NCBI RefSeq assembly: GCF_030142075.1
Contig: NZ_CP126241.1
Coordinates: forward strand, 3,100,001 to 3,164,000
Length of the DNA: 64,000 nt
DNA from: Arthrobacter sp. zg-Y20
Lineage (GTDB): Bacteria > Actinomycetota > Actinomycetes > Actinomycetales > Micrococcaceae
Direction of reading: 5' to 3'
Each line of letters begins with the position of its first letter. The stretch's first letter is position 1. Below the pieces are notes generated by a model, which made no database searches, was not told the origin of the DNA, and was given only the letters and a program-made list of their open reading frames with translations. Below are positions 1-8,108 of the stretch, one piece after another. Both the position numbers and the translations under genes were made by a program.

Positions 1-1052
1 TCCGTGCCGGTCTTGCGCACCTCTTCCCAGCGCTGGCGCGGGAGGGCGTCCGGGTGCCATTCCTGCAGGTAGGTCACCATGGTTTCGCGGATCAAGCAGC
101 GCAGGTCGAACAGGGTGCCGCTGTCCACGGCGCTGACCAGGATGCGGACCCGCACGACGCCGTTCACGGCCTCGGTGACCTGCAGCACGCTGGTGCGCTT
201 GTCCCACAGTTCGGTGCCGGCCAGGGTCTCCTTCAGCTTGGTGCGCAGGTCTCCCACCGGTACCCGCCAGTCCAGGTCCAGTTCCACTGTGCCCAGGATT
301 GCGGATTGCCGGCGGGTCCAGTTCTGGAACGGGGTGGTGGTGAAGTAGGTGGAGGGCAGGATCAGGCGCCGGTCATCCCAGATATGCACCACCACGTACG
401 TCATGGTGATTTCCTCGATGGTGCCCCACTCGCCTTCCACCACTACGACGTCGTCGGCGCGGATCGCGTCGGTGAAGGCCAACTGCAGCCCGGCAAAGAC
501 ATTGCTCAGGGTTCCCTGCACGGCAAGGCCGGCCACAATGGAGAGCAAACCGGCGGAGGCAAGGATACCGGCGCCCAGCGCGCGGACCTCGTCAATGGTC
601 AGCAGCACAAAGGCCACGGCGATGGTGATCAGCACGGCGATGCCGATCCGCCGGCCCAGGTTCACCTGGGTTTTCAGGCGTCTCAGCCTGCGGTTGTCCC
701 GGGTGTCGGTGCTGTACTTCGTGAGGATCATCGCCTCGATGATCAGCAGCGTCACGACGCCGAACCAGGCCAGCGCGCCGATCAGCCCCAGCACCAGCAG
801 GTAGTCCAGGACCGGCAGCCAGGACGCCCCGGGCGCTGTTGCGCCCAGGGCAATCCTGATGCCGATCAGTCCCAGCACCAGCCGCAGCGGGTTCCGGGCC
901 TTGACGGAGATCTCCCGGATGCTGGGCACCTTGCGGAACGCCCGGTTGGCGCCCTCGCGTGCGATCCAGGCGATGATCAGGGCAATGCCCACTGCCACGA
1001 GGACGGCGAAGAGCGGTTTGAGGCTAACTGCAAGGTCAAGCAGGTCTTCCAT
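1..1052 (-). CDS. MscS-family small-conductance mechanosensitive channel, 3' end cut by window edge
   Basis: An inner-membrane channel that opens under membrane tension to release solutes on hypo-osmotic shock. About 350 codons are visible, read leftward, and the gene runs off the window. I see hydrophobic segments near residues 13-30, 55-70, 80-108 and 135-152. These are followed by the MscS pore helix and beta domain around residues 158-235, with AVQGTLSNVFAG, a GTIEEI segment and RRLILPSTYF. The soluble alpha/beta domain follows (DLDWRVPV). ATG at 1052 is the first ATG in frame; a TTG lies further upstream and the ribosome site is weak. The family is clear, but the solute specificity is not. 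Confidence 0.92.
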   Translation of the reverse strand, partial: MEDLLDLAVSLKPLFAVLVAVGIALIIAWIAREGANRAFRKVPSIREISVKARNPLRLVLGLIGIRIALGATAPGASWLPVLDYLLVLGLIGALAWFGVVTLLIIEAMILTKYSTDTRDNRRLRRLKTQVNLGRRIGIAVLITIAVAFVLLTIDEVRALGAGILASAGLLSIVAGLAVQGTLSNVFAGLQLAFTDAIRADDVVVVEGEWGTIEEITMTYVVVHIWDDRRLILPSTYFTTTPFQNWTRRQSAILGTVELDLDWRVPVGDLRTKLKETLAGTELWDKRTSVLQVTEAVNGVVRVRILVSAVDSGTLFDLRCLIRETMVTYLQEWHPDALPRQRWEEVRKTGT

Positions 1053-1120
1053 GCTTTCGATGATCCCAAACCCCGGTGGGGTGCTGTCCAATCGGATGTT
1101 CGTTGCGGGCGGAAGTGCGG

Positions 1121-2167
1121 TTACTGTGCGTTGTCCGCGGCGGTGGCGGCGTCCGCGATCATCGGCACTACGTTGTCCAGGGCGTACGGGATGCTCAGGA
1201 CATTGATGGCGGACGTGGAGAACACGCGGGTCGGGTCTGCGTCGGCCACCAGTGCGCCGTTCTTCACGGCGGGGATCTGGCTCAGCAGCGGGTCGGCGGC
1301 GATGGTGTCGGCAACGTCCTCGCTGGCCACCCAGCTGATGAAGATGTCCGAATCCAGCTGGTTGAGGTTTTCATCGGACCAGGGGATGTAGAACTCGTCG
1401 CCCTTGGTGTTCTCGGCCACCACGGGTGCCTGGGTCAGGCCCAGGGATTCCATGAACTTGGGGCGGTTGTCCAGCGCGGTGTAGACGGAGTTCTCCGCCC
1501 CCGGTGCCAGGTTGCCGTAGATGAAGGTCTTGCCTTCGAGCTGCGGGTATTCGGCGGCTTTCTCGGTGATGGCCTTTTCAGTGTCCGCCACCAGCTGCTG
1601 CGCCTCATCCTCCAGGCCCAGCGCCTTGCCGGTCATGGTGGCGGTGTCCTGCCAGGAGGTGCCCCAGGGGGCGTCCGGGTAGGCCACGACGGGAGCGATC
1701 TTGCTCAGCTTGTCGTAGTCCTCCTGGGACAGTCCGGAATAAGAGGCCAGGATGACGTCCGGGTTGGTGGCAGCGACGTCGTCGAACGCAATCCCGTCCG
1801 CTTCGGAGTACTGTGCCGGGGCGTTCTCCGAGCCGATGGGGGCGTCCAGGTCCTCAAGGGCCTCGTCGATCCAGGGCGTGGTGCCCTGCTCGTTGCCGCC
1901 GAACTCGATGGTGGGCATGCCTACGGGAACAACACCAAGCGCCAGCGCGGTCTCGGCGTTGGCCCAGGCAACTGTCGCCACCCGTTCGGGGGCCTCTTCG
2001 ATAACTGTTTCGCCGAAGGCATGCTCAATGGTGACGGGGAACTGGTCACCGGCGGCGGCGCTGCCGGTGGACTCATTTTCGCCTGCGGCACCGGTGGAGC
2101 ATGCGGAAAGGGACAGAACGGCGACGGCGGCCGCGGCAGCGGCGCGGCGCATCCTGGACAGGGCCAT
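1121..2167 (-). CDS. iron-siderophore ABC transporter substrate-binding lipoprotein (FecB/FepB-like)
   Basis: This is an extracytoplasmic lipoprotein expected to capture a ferric siderophore and deliver it to an ABC importer. The 348-residue protein starts with a signal peptide ending in a lipobox, LSAC, with the lipidated Cys at residue 23. A periplasmic-binding fold of the iron-chelate type follows: FPVTIEHAFGET, then RVATVAWANAETALALG, and later NPDVILASYSGL and ISWVASEDVAD. No permease or ATPase lies next to it, so the gene is an orphan that must share membrane components encoded elsewhere. An IdeR-like box and a 26-bp palindrome lie just upstream (2228-2278), which suggests iron-controlled expression. 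The ligand is not determined. Confidence 0.9.
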   Translation of the reverse strand: MALSRMRRAAAAAAVAVLSLSACSTGAAGENESTGSAAAGDQFPVTIEHAFGETVIEEAPERVATVAWANAETALALGVVPVGMPTIEFGGNEQGTTPWIDEALEDLDAPIGSENAPAQYSEADGIAFDDVAATNPDVILASYSGLSQEDYDKLSKIAPVVAYPDAPWGTSWQDTATMTGKALGLEDEAQQLVADTEKAITEKAAEYPQLEGKTFIYGNLAPGAENSVYTALDNRPKFMESLGLTQAPVVAENTKGDEFYIPWSDENLNQLDSDIFISWVASEDVADTIAADPLLSQIPAVKNGALVADADPTRVFSTSAINVLSIPYALDNVVPMIADAATAADNAQ

Positions 2168-2227
2168 ATGGGGCTCCTTGGAATCACGTAAAACGGACGG
2201 AACGGACCCTGCGGACGCGGATCCAAA

Positions 2228-2248
2228 ATAAGGTTAACCTAGGTTTGG
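2228..2248. promoter_or_regulatory. IdeR/DtxR-like iron box
   Basis: The stretch TAAGGTTAACCTAGGTTTG matches the left half and centre of the actinobacterial IdeR/DtxR consensus (TWAGGTTAGSCTWACCTWA) well and the right half poorly. It also contains the overlapping motif AACCTAGGTTAACC. It lies about 60-80 bp upstream of the siderophore-binding lipoprotein start at 2167, where a repressor site would act. The position next to an iron-uptake gene supports the call; binding itself is inferred. Confidence 0.6.
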
Positions 2249-2252
2249 CTCA

Positions 2253-2278
2253 ATTACGCAACGCTAACGTTGCGTAAT
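2253..2278. promoter_or_regulatory. 26-bp inverted repeat, probable operator
   Basis: Two perfect 11-nt arms (ATTACGCAACG and its complement) flank a CTAA spacer. The site sits directly upstream of the iron box and about 50 nt after the stop of the FAD reductase gene on the same strand. No T-run follows on the minus strand, so a regulator-binding site is more likely than a terminator. The regulator is unknown. Confidence 0.5.
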
Positions 2279-2328
2279 ACTCCGCACAGCTTCCAGTTAC
2301 ACCGGCCAGTTCCATATGGAAGGGCGGT

Positions 2329-3573
2329 TCAGGACTTCCCACGGGCCATCTTGCGCAGGTCAGCCGCCGGGTCCTGCAACTGCGCCGGATCAACCGCCCG
2401 GCCCGATTCGATCAGCTTCCGCGCCGCACGCACGGCCGTCCCGCCGTCCACGGCAGCCACTCCGGCCAGCGTGCCGGCGGGAGAGACGCGGAACACCATG
2501 AACCCGGGTCCGGGTTCTCCGCGCAGCACCGTCCGGCCGGGACCGGCCATGCTGCCGGCCATCTCCAGGTGGATCCCGTAGCGGTCGGACCAGAACCAGT
2601 CGGGTGCGGCCTGCGGGGGCTCGACGCCGAGGATCCCGGCCGCAGCTGCCTCACCGGTGCGGCGGGCTGCGTCCCAGTGCTCGAACCGCCGGCCCGGCGT
2701 GCCGTCACTGTTCCGCAGCCGGGAGGAGTCACCAGCGGCGAAAATTCCGGGCTGCGAGGTGGCGCCGGAGCCATCCACCAGGATGCCGTCGTGGACCTGG
2801 AGCCCGGCCTCTTCTGCGAGCGCAGTTTCCGGCTCGCTGCCCACCGAGACCAGGACGGTGGTGGCGGGGAGCGCGGCTCCTGCGGCCAGGACCACGGTCA
2901 GGGCGTCATCACCGGCACCGGCGACGATGGCTGCGGGAGTGTCCTGCAGGTAGGCAGTGCCGTGTGCGGCGTGCAGTCCGTGCAGGTACCGGGCCATATC
3001 CGGACCGGCCGCCCGCTCAAACGGCAGGTAAGCCGGATCCACCATGGTCACGGCAGCGCCCAGGGCCCGGGCCGTCGATGCGGTTTCCGCCCCCACCAGT
3101 CCGGCACCGATGATCACCAGGTGCGCGCCGGGGAACAGCCGCTGCCGCAGCGCCAGGGCATCCGCGGCGGAGCGCAGGGTCAGGACACCGGGCAGGTCCA
3201 TGCCCGGCAGCGGCAACCGGCGGGCGCGCGCACCCGCGGCCAGCAGCACCGCGTCGGCACGGAGTTGCCCGCCCGAGGCGAGGGTGAGGGCGGGGGTGCC
3301 GTGTCCGGCGTCGAGCTTCACCGCAGTGTCCGTGACCACCTCGACGGCGTTGTCCGCGTACCAGCCGCGCGGAGCCAGTTCCAGCTGCGGCAGGTCCAGG
3401 GTTCCGGCCAGGAACGCCTTGCTCAGCGGCGGTCGGTCATAGGGCAACCCGTCGGGATCAATAAGCTGCAGGGTACCTGCGTAGCCGCGGCGGCGGAGTT
3501 CGCGCACCGCACTGAAACCGGCGATGCCCCCGCCCACAACGGCTACCGTTGCAGGGGCCGGGCCTGCATTCAC
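2329..3573 (-). CDS. FAD-dependent ferredoxin reductase (BphA4/rubredoxin-reductase type)
   Basis: This enzyme uses NAD(P)H to reduce a small iron-sulfur protein. The 414-residue protein has an N-terminal dinucleotide motif VAVVGGGIAGFSAV (about residues 9-22). A second NAD(P)-binding motif, LVIIGAGLVGAETAS, lies near residue 153, and the FAD-closing motif GIFAAGDSS near 273. A reductase C-terminal domain with FEHWDAARRTGEAA follows. I chose the GTG at 3573 because it overlaps the stop of the Rieske gene by 4 nt (GTGA) and lies 9 codons before the FAD motif; upstream extensions run into that gene. The enzyme almost certainly reduces the Rieske protein encoded just before it. Confidence 0.92.
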   Translation of the reverse strand: MNAGPAPATVAVVGGGIAGFSAVRELRRRGYAGTLQLIDPDGLPYDRPPLSKAFLAGTLDLPQLELAPRGWYADNAVEVVTDTAVKLDAGHGTPALTLASGGQLRADAVLLAAGARARRLPLPGMDLPGVLTLRSAADALALRQRLFPGAHLVIIGAGLVGAETASTARALGAAVTMVDPAYLPFERAAGPDMARYLHGLHAAHGTAYLQDTPAAIVAGAGDDALTVVLAAGAALPATTVLVSVGSEPETALAEEAGLQVHDGILVDGSGATSQPGIFAAGDSSRLRNSDGTPGRRFEHWDAARRTGEAAAAGILGVEPPQAAPDWFWSDRYGIHLEMAGSMAGPGRTVLRGEPGPGFMVFRVSPAGTLAGVAAVDGGTAVRAARKLIESGRAVDPAQLQDPAADLRKMARGKS

Positions 3574-3914
3574 GCGTCCTGCGGAGCCTGGTTGGGGTAC
3601 AGCCACACTTCGCCGTCGCGCACCTCCACCCGGTGCGCCCGGGTGTTGACCAGGGCGGGCAGGCAGAGCGCTTCGCCTGTGCGCATGCAGAAACGCGCGG
3701 AATGGATGGGGCATTCCACCTCGTCGCCCTCAATCCAGCCGTCCGCCAGGGAGGCCTCTTCATGGGTGCAGGTGTCATTCAGGGCGTAGAAGTTCCCGTT
3801 GTCGCTGTGGAACACGGCAATGTCATCCGCGGTGCCCGCCGTTTCGGCGTCTACCGTGAGGGCTTCGCCCTCTTCAATCTCATCCGCATCGGCAACTCGG
3901 ATACCCTCGCTCAT
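3570..3914 (-). CDS. Rieske [2Fe-2S] ferredoxin
   Basis: A 114-residue soluble Rieske electron-transfer protein. The two cluster-binding boxes are intact: CTHEEAS with Cys49 and His51, and CPIHSARF with Cys68 and His71, followed by the RTGEAL strand. This is the biphenyl/naphthalene-dioxygenase ferredoxin type. ATG at 3914 follows a good ribosome site (GGAAGGA). The gene overlaps the downstream reductase by 4 nt, so the two form a coupled electron-transfer pair. No oxygenase or P450 partner is present within this window, so the final acceptor is unknown. Confidence 0.93.
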   Translation of the reverse strand: MSEGIRVADADEIEEGEALTVDAETAGTADDIAVFHSDNGNFYALNDTCTHEEASLADGWIEGDEVECPIHSARFCMRTGEALCLPALVNTRAHRVEVRDGEVWLYPNQAPQDA

Positions 3915-4024
3915 GCCTGTCCTTCCCGGCGCCAAGACCAAAAACGTGCTGCTCTTACCTCAACACGTTACCCCGGCCCAGCGGGTCGGCCGGCTGCTGC
4001 CGCGGTGGACACCGCGGCGGTCCG

Positions 4025-4480
4025 TTAGGCCGTGCCTGGTCCGGTCGACGACGCCGTCCCGTACTGCCGGGCCGGTTCCAAGCCGCGGATCAGGGATATT
4101 AGTTCTGCGCGCAGTTCCGGGCCGATGCCGGCCGTGGAAGTGTTCTGCTCCAGGTTTTCCGCGTCGGCGAGCATCTTCTGGCCGCGCTCCGAGATGGCCA
4201 TGAGCCGGCCGCTGCGGCCCGTAGTTTCGGGCGGAACCTCTTCAACGAGGCCCTGTCCCGCCATGCTCACCAGTGATGTTCCGAGAGTCTGCGCGGTCAC
4301 CCGCAGCCGCCGGGCCAGTTCCGCCCGCCGCATGGGTCCGTCCGTGAGCAGCACCCGCAGAACCGTCACCCGTTCCTGGGTCAGCCCCAGGGCGCGCAGC
4401 TTGTTATCCACTTCCCGTCTTACCAAGCGTGCAGCTGTTGACAGCAGCCGCACGGGTTCCCAATCCCCCTCGTTCTGCAT
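4025..4480 (-). CDS. MarR-family transcriptional regulator
   Basis: A winged-helix DNA-binding protein of about 151 residues. The core shows LGLTQERVTVLRVLL, then a recognition region MRRAELARRLRVTAQTLGTS, and a wing EVPPETTGRSGRLMAIS, in the order expected for MarR proteins. I place the start at the ATG at 4480, behind GGGAAG; an in-frame ATG at 4504 would add eight residues. It is transcribed on the same strand as the Rieske/reductase genes, about 110 nt upstream of them, and may control them. The ligand is unknown. Confidence 0.9.
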   Translation of the reverse strand: MQNEGDWEPVRLLSTAARLVRREVDNKLRALGLTQERVTVLRVLLTDGPMRRAELARRLRVTAQTLGTSLVSMAGQGLVEEVPPETTGRSGRLMAISERGQKMLADAENLEQNTSTAGIGPELRAELISLIRGLEPARQYGTASSTGPGTA

Positions 4481-4590
4481 CTTCCTGCTTCCCTGATACG
4501 TCATTGGTAGGCGATCCAGCTCCGCTGAAACAAATCAGTGTGCTTACTATTTCAACGGCATAGGAGGGGTGCTTGTCAAGCCGGGAGCAC

Positions 4591-5220
4591 CTACTCGCCG
4601 GCCCATTCCCGGAAGGCACGCACGGATTCGCCGCTGCCTTCCACGCTGACGTTGGCCGCTGCCCGCCGGCCCATGGCGTGCAGGGCCAGATCCACCACGT
4701 TTCCCGAGACCAGCACGGGAGTGTCGCCCGCCCGGACCCGCCTCCGGCCGAACCCGGGAACGGCCAGTTCCACACCCACCGGCGAGCTCCGGTAGCCCAT
4801 CCGCGCCATCAGCCCCAGCTGCTTCCACAGTGCCTGCTGCTGCCCGGCCGGCAGCTCACGCGGTGCGGCGGCACCGGTGCCGCGGCGGATGTCCTCGTGG
4901 TGCACCACGTACTCCACCAGATTCGCGGCGTCGGCCCGGAACGGGGAGAACCGGCCCGGTCCGGCAGCGAAACGGTCCACCAGGGCGGCATAGCCGTGGG
5001 GGGTGGCTGCAGCGGAGGCCTCGGCGCCCAGGTTCTTCTCCTGCCCGGGCTTGGGCCGGCGCAGCACGTCCGCGGCCATCTTCCACGGCGCGTGCTCGCG
5101 CAGCACCAGGTGTGCCAGCAGCCGGCGCACATCCCAGCCCTCGCACAGCGTGGGCGCCAGCGGATCCGCCTCCCGCAGTGTCCGGACCAATTCCGCGCGT
5201 TCGCTGTCCACCCAAGCCAT
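4591..5220 (-). CDS. TIGR03085-type metal-binding protein (maleylpyruvate isomerase/DinB-like fold)
   Basis: A 209-residue cytoplasmic protein of the actinobacterial TIGR03085 family, related to the mycothiol-dependent maleylpyruvate isomerase N-terminal and DinB four-helix fold. I see the family opening (DSERAELVRTLREADPLAPTLCEGW), the helix VRRLLAHLVLREHAPW and the conserved VEYVVHHEDIRRG; the His residues probably bind a metal. The ATG at 5220 sits behind AAAAGGAGACGG, which fixes the start. Members may use mycothiol, but the reaction for this subfamily is not established. The gene appears to be monocistronic. Confidence 0.85.
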   Translation of the reverse strand: MAWVDSERAELVRTLREADPLAPTLCEGWDVRRLLAHLVLREHAPWKMAADVLRRPKPGQEKNLGAEASAAATPHGYAALVDRFAAGPGRFSPFRADAANLVEYVVHHEDIRRGTGAAAPRELPAGQQQALWKQLGLMARMGYRSSPVGVELAVPGFGRRRVRAGDTPVLVSGNVVDLALHAMGRRAAANVSVEGSGESVRAFREWAGE

Positions 5221-5406
5221 AACCGTCTCCTTTTGCGTTGTACTGCCGCCGATTTTCCACCCGTTGGAGGTACTTTCCCACGGCAATGCTGCCTGCGCCC
5301 CACATTAGCCGCGAACCCTCTTTACCCTTAGCTACCGCGGCGTAGCATGGTCCCCACAGTGAGCCGAGGCCGCCCCTCCATGCGGCCAAAACAGAGGAGA
5401 AATCCC

Positions 5407-7380
5407 ATGAGCACCACTGATCTTGCCCAGGGGTCCGGCCCCGACAGCAGCGCTCGAAAAATCAAGGACCGGGTGGTCACGGAACAGGATGCCCGCAACG
5501 CCACCGAAGAAGCCCGGGACACGGGCGAATCCCGCCCGAGCTTCGCCAAGGGAATCTACCTGGGCAGTTACAACCTGGACCTCATCCGGTCCCTGCCGGC
5601 CCCGGATCCGGCCGAGGAGGCCCGGGCGGAGGCTTTCCTGGAGGAGCTGGCGGCGTACTGCCGCACCCTGGACGGCCGCCTGATTGAACGCACCGGCGTC
5701 ATCCCGGACGAGTACCTGCGCGGGTTGGCGGACCTGGGTGTGTTCGGCATCAAGATCCCCCGGCGTTACGGCGGGCTGGGGCTGTCACTGCTGCACTACG
5801 GCCGCGCGCTGATGCTGCTGGGCACCGTGCATCCCAGCATGGGGGCGCTGGTCTCGGCGCACCAGTCCATCGGCGTGCCGGAGCCGGTGAAGGTTTTCGG
5901 CAACGATGAGCAGAAGCAGGAATACCTGCCGCGCTGCGCCGCCGGAGCCGTGACGGCCTTTCTCCTGACCGAGCCCGACGTCGGTTCCGACCCCGCTCGG
6001 CTGCGCACCACAGCCATCCCGTCCGAAGACGGCAGCGAATACGTCATTGACGGGGTCAAGCTGTGGACCACCAACGGCGTGATTGCCGAACTGGTGGTGG
6101 TGATGGCCGCAGTGCCCCCGCACGGGGAATCCAAGGGCGGAATCAGCGCCTTTGTGGTGGAAATGTCCTCGCCGGGCATCACGGTGGAGAACCGCAACAA
6201 CTTCATGGGCCTGCGCGGCATTGAAAACGGCGTCACCCGGTTCACCAACGTCCGGGTCCCCGCCGCGAACCGCCTGGGCCGGGAGGGCCAGGGCCTGAAG
6301 ATCGCACTGACCACGCTCAACACCGGCCGGCTGTCCATTCCGGCCATGTGCGCGGCATCAGGCAAGTGGTCGCTGAAGATTGCCCGCGGCTGGGCCAATG
6401 CCCGGGAGCAGTGGGGCCGGCCCATCGGCCGGCACGAGGCCGTGGGCAAAAAGCTCGCCTACATTGCCGCCACCGGCTTCGCACTGGAGGCGGTCTTCGA
6501 GCTATCCGCAGAACTGGCCGACGCCGGCACCAAGGACATCCGCATCGAGGCGGCCCTTGCCAAGCTGTGGGCCAGCGAAATGGCGTACAACATAGCGGAC
6601 GAGCTGGTGCAGGTGCGCGGCGGCCGCGGCTTTGAGACCGCGGATTCCCTGGCCGCCCGCGGCGAGCGCGCGGTGCCGGCCGAGCAGCAGCTGCGGGACC
6701 TGCGGATCAATCGCGTGTTTGAGGGCTCCACCGAGATCATGCACCTCTTTATTGCCCGGGAAGCCGTGGACGCACACCTCTCCGCCGCCGGAGACCTGGC
6801 CGTGGCGGATGCCCCGCTCGGCGCGAAGGCAAAGGCGGCCATGAAGGCCAGCGGCTTCTACGGCAAGTGGCTGCCCACACTCGCGGCAGGCAAGGGCAGC
6901 GTGCCGACGTCGTACGCCGAGTTCGGCATCCTCGCCAAGCACCTGCGTTTCGCCGAGCGGGCTTCACGCCGGCTTGCCCGGTCTACGTTCTACGGCATGG
7001 CCCGCTGGCAGGCGGGGCTGGAGCACCACCAGGTGTTCCTGGGCCGGATTGTGGACATCGGCGCGGAGATTTTTGCCATTTCCGCGTCCTGCGCCCGGGC
7101 CATGAACATCCGCGGGAAGGATCCGGAGGAGGGCCGGAGCGCTTTTGAGCTGGCTGACGCGTTCAGCACCGAATCCCGGGTGCGGATCGAGACCCTGTTC
7201 GAAGAACTCTGGCGCAATTCGGACGCCGCGGACCGCAAGGTGTCCAAGGGTGTGCTGGACGGGCGCTACACCTGGCTCGAGGAGGGCGTGCTGGACGCGT
7301 CCGAGGGCACCGGCCCGTGGATCTCCGAGACTGCCCGCGGGGACGAACCGAAGGAGAACCTGCACCGCTGGTACCGGTAA
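5407..7380 (+). CDS. acyl-CoA dehydrogenase, long form (about 657 aa)
   Basis: This is a flavoenzyme that introduces the first double bond in fatty acyl-CoA beta-oxidation. At 657 residues it is longer than the usual ~380-400, with an N-terminal lead of about 90 residues and a C-terminal helical extension, as in VLCAD/FadE-type long enzymes. Motifs include LTEPDVGSDPARLRTTA, KLWTTNGVIAE, the FAD/tetramer segment REQWGRPIGRHEAVG and RINRVFEGSTEIMHLF, which holds the Glu expected of the catalytic base region. The ATG at 5407 follows GAGGAGAAATCCC. The TetR gene converges 7 nt after its stop. Substrate chain length cannot be read from the sequence. Confidence 0.93.
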   Translation: MSTTDLAQGSGPDSSARKIKDRVVTEQDARNATEEARDTGESRPSFAKGIYLGSYNLDLIRSLPAPDPAEEARAEAFLEELAAYCRTLDGRLIERTGVIPDEYLRGLADLGVFGIKIPRRYGGLGLSLLHYGRALMLLGTVHPSMGALVSAHQSIGVPEPVKVFGNDEQKQEYLPRCAAGAVTAFLLTEPDVGSDPARLRTTAIPSEDGSEYVIDGVKLWTTNGVIAELVVVMAAVPPHGESKGGISAFVVEMSSPGITVENRNNFMGLRGIENGVTRFTNVRVPAANRLGREGQGLKIALTTLNTGRLSIPAMCAASGKWSLKIARGWANAREQWGRPIGRHEAVGKKLAYIAATGFALEAVFELSAELADAGTKDIRIEAALAKLWASEMAYNIADELVQVRGGRGFETADSLAARGERAVPAEQQLRDLRINRVFEGSTEIMHLFIAREAVDAHLSAAGDLAVADAPLGAKAKAAMKASGFYGKWLPTLAAGKGSVPTSYAEFGILAKHLRFAERASRRLARSTFYGMARWQAGLEHHQVFLGRIVDIGAEIFAISASCARAMNIRGKDPEEGRSAFELADAFSTESRVRIETLFEELWRNSDAADRKVSKGVLDGRYTWLEEGVLDASEGTGPWISETARGDEPKENLHRWYR

Positions 7381-7387
7381 GGACCGT

Positions 7388-7996
7388 CTAGCGGGCACCC
7401 ACCGCGCCCCGGCAGATCTGCACATAGCGGGCCGCCAGCTCCTCGGGACTGAGCGGCCCGCCGGCGCGGTACCACTGGGCCACCCCGGTGCACATGGTGG
7501 TCACCGCCCGGCTGGCGTCCTTGGGATGGGCGGTGCAGAACCGCCCGAGCCGGACAGCATCGGCCACGACGTCGTCCAGCAGCTTCTGCTGCCGGTCCCA
7601 CGCCGCAATGTGCCCGCTGCGGGCCGCGCCCTCCAGGCTGCGGATCTCGCTCGCGGCGATAAAGGCATGCTCCCACCGGTAGGCGTGCACCAGCACCAGG
7701 CATTCGATCAGCAGCGCGAACCGTTCCTCCACATCCTCCCCGGCTTCGGCCAAGGCCGCCGTGCTGCGGGCATACAGATCCGCCATGGCGGACTCGGCTA
7801 TCCCGACCAGCAGCGCTTGCTTGGACGGATAGTGGTGGTACAGCCCGGGCACGGACAGTCCGGCGCGTGCGGCCACGGTGCGGATGGCGGTGCCGTGGTA
7901 GCCGTGTTCCAGAAAGCATTCCAGTGCGGCGGCCAGCAGCGGCGGCAGGACGGGAACGGAAAAGTCCCGCCAGTCGGGCTGGGGTGCGGCGCTCAT
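7388..7996 (-). CDS. TetR-family repressor of the acyl-CoA operon
   Basis: A 202-residue TetR regulator. The N-terminal helix-turn-helix is clear: FLEHGYHGTAIRTVAARAG, then LSVPGLYHHYPSKQALLVG. An alpha-helical ligand domain follows. The ATG at 7996 lies behind GGAAGGA. The gene is divergent from the SDR / acyl-CoA dehydrogenase / kinase operon, and a perfect 20-bp palindrome lies in the intergenic space at 8070-8089. That arrangement is typical of local repression released by an acyl-CoA or pathway intermediate, which is an inference here. Confidence 0.93.
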   Translation of the reverse strand: MSAAPQPDWRDFSVPVLPPLLAAALECFLEHGYHGTAIRTVAARAGLSVPGLYHHYPSKQALLVGIAESAMADLYARSTAALAEAGEDVEERFALLIECLVLVHAYRWEHAFIAASEIRSLEGAARSGHIAAWDRQQKLLDDVVADAVRLGRFCTAHPKDASRAVTTMCTGVAQWYRAGGPLSPEELAARYVQICRGAVGAR

Positions 7997-8069
7997 GGCA
8001 TCCTTCCGGGGTTCGCGGGGAACAGTTGTGACCCTTGACACAACTTGCGGGCCTGCACCAGACTACCCA

Positions 8070-8089
8070 TACCGAGCGGTCGCTCGGTA
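8070..8089. promoter_or_regulatory. palindromic TetR operator
   Basis: TACCGAGCGGTCGCTCGGTA has 9-nt perfect arms and a GT centre. It sits 73 bp from the TetR start and 20 bp from the SDR start, so one bound dimer could block both promoters. Sequences of the ACCGAGCG type are common TetR operators in actinobacteria. Confidence 0.8.
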
Positions 8090-8108
8090 GTAGGGACAGG
8101 CGGAGCAT

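Noticed and set aside
54-1391. Plus-strand open frame of 445 codons over the MscS region
   Set aside because: The opposite strand encodes a clear MscS channel and this frame has His/Gln/Gly-rich shadow composition.
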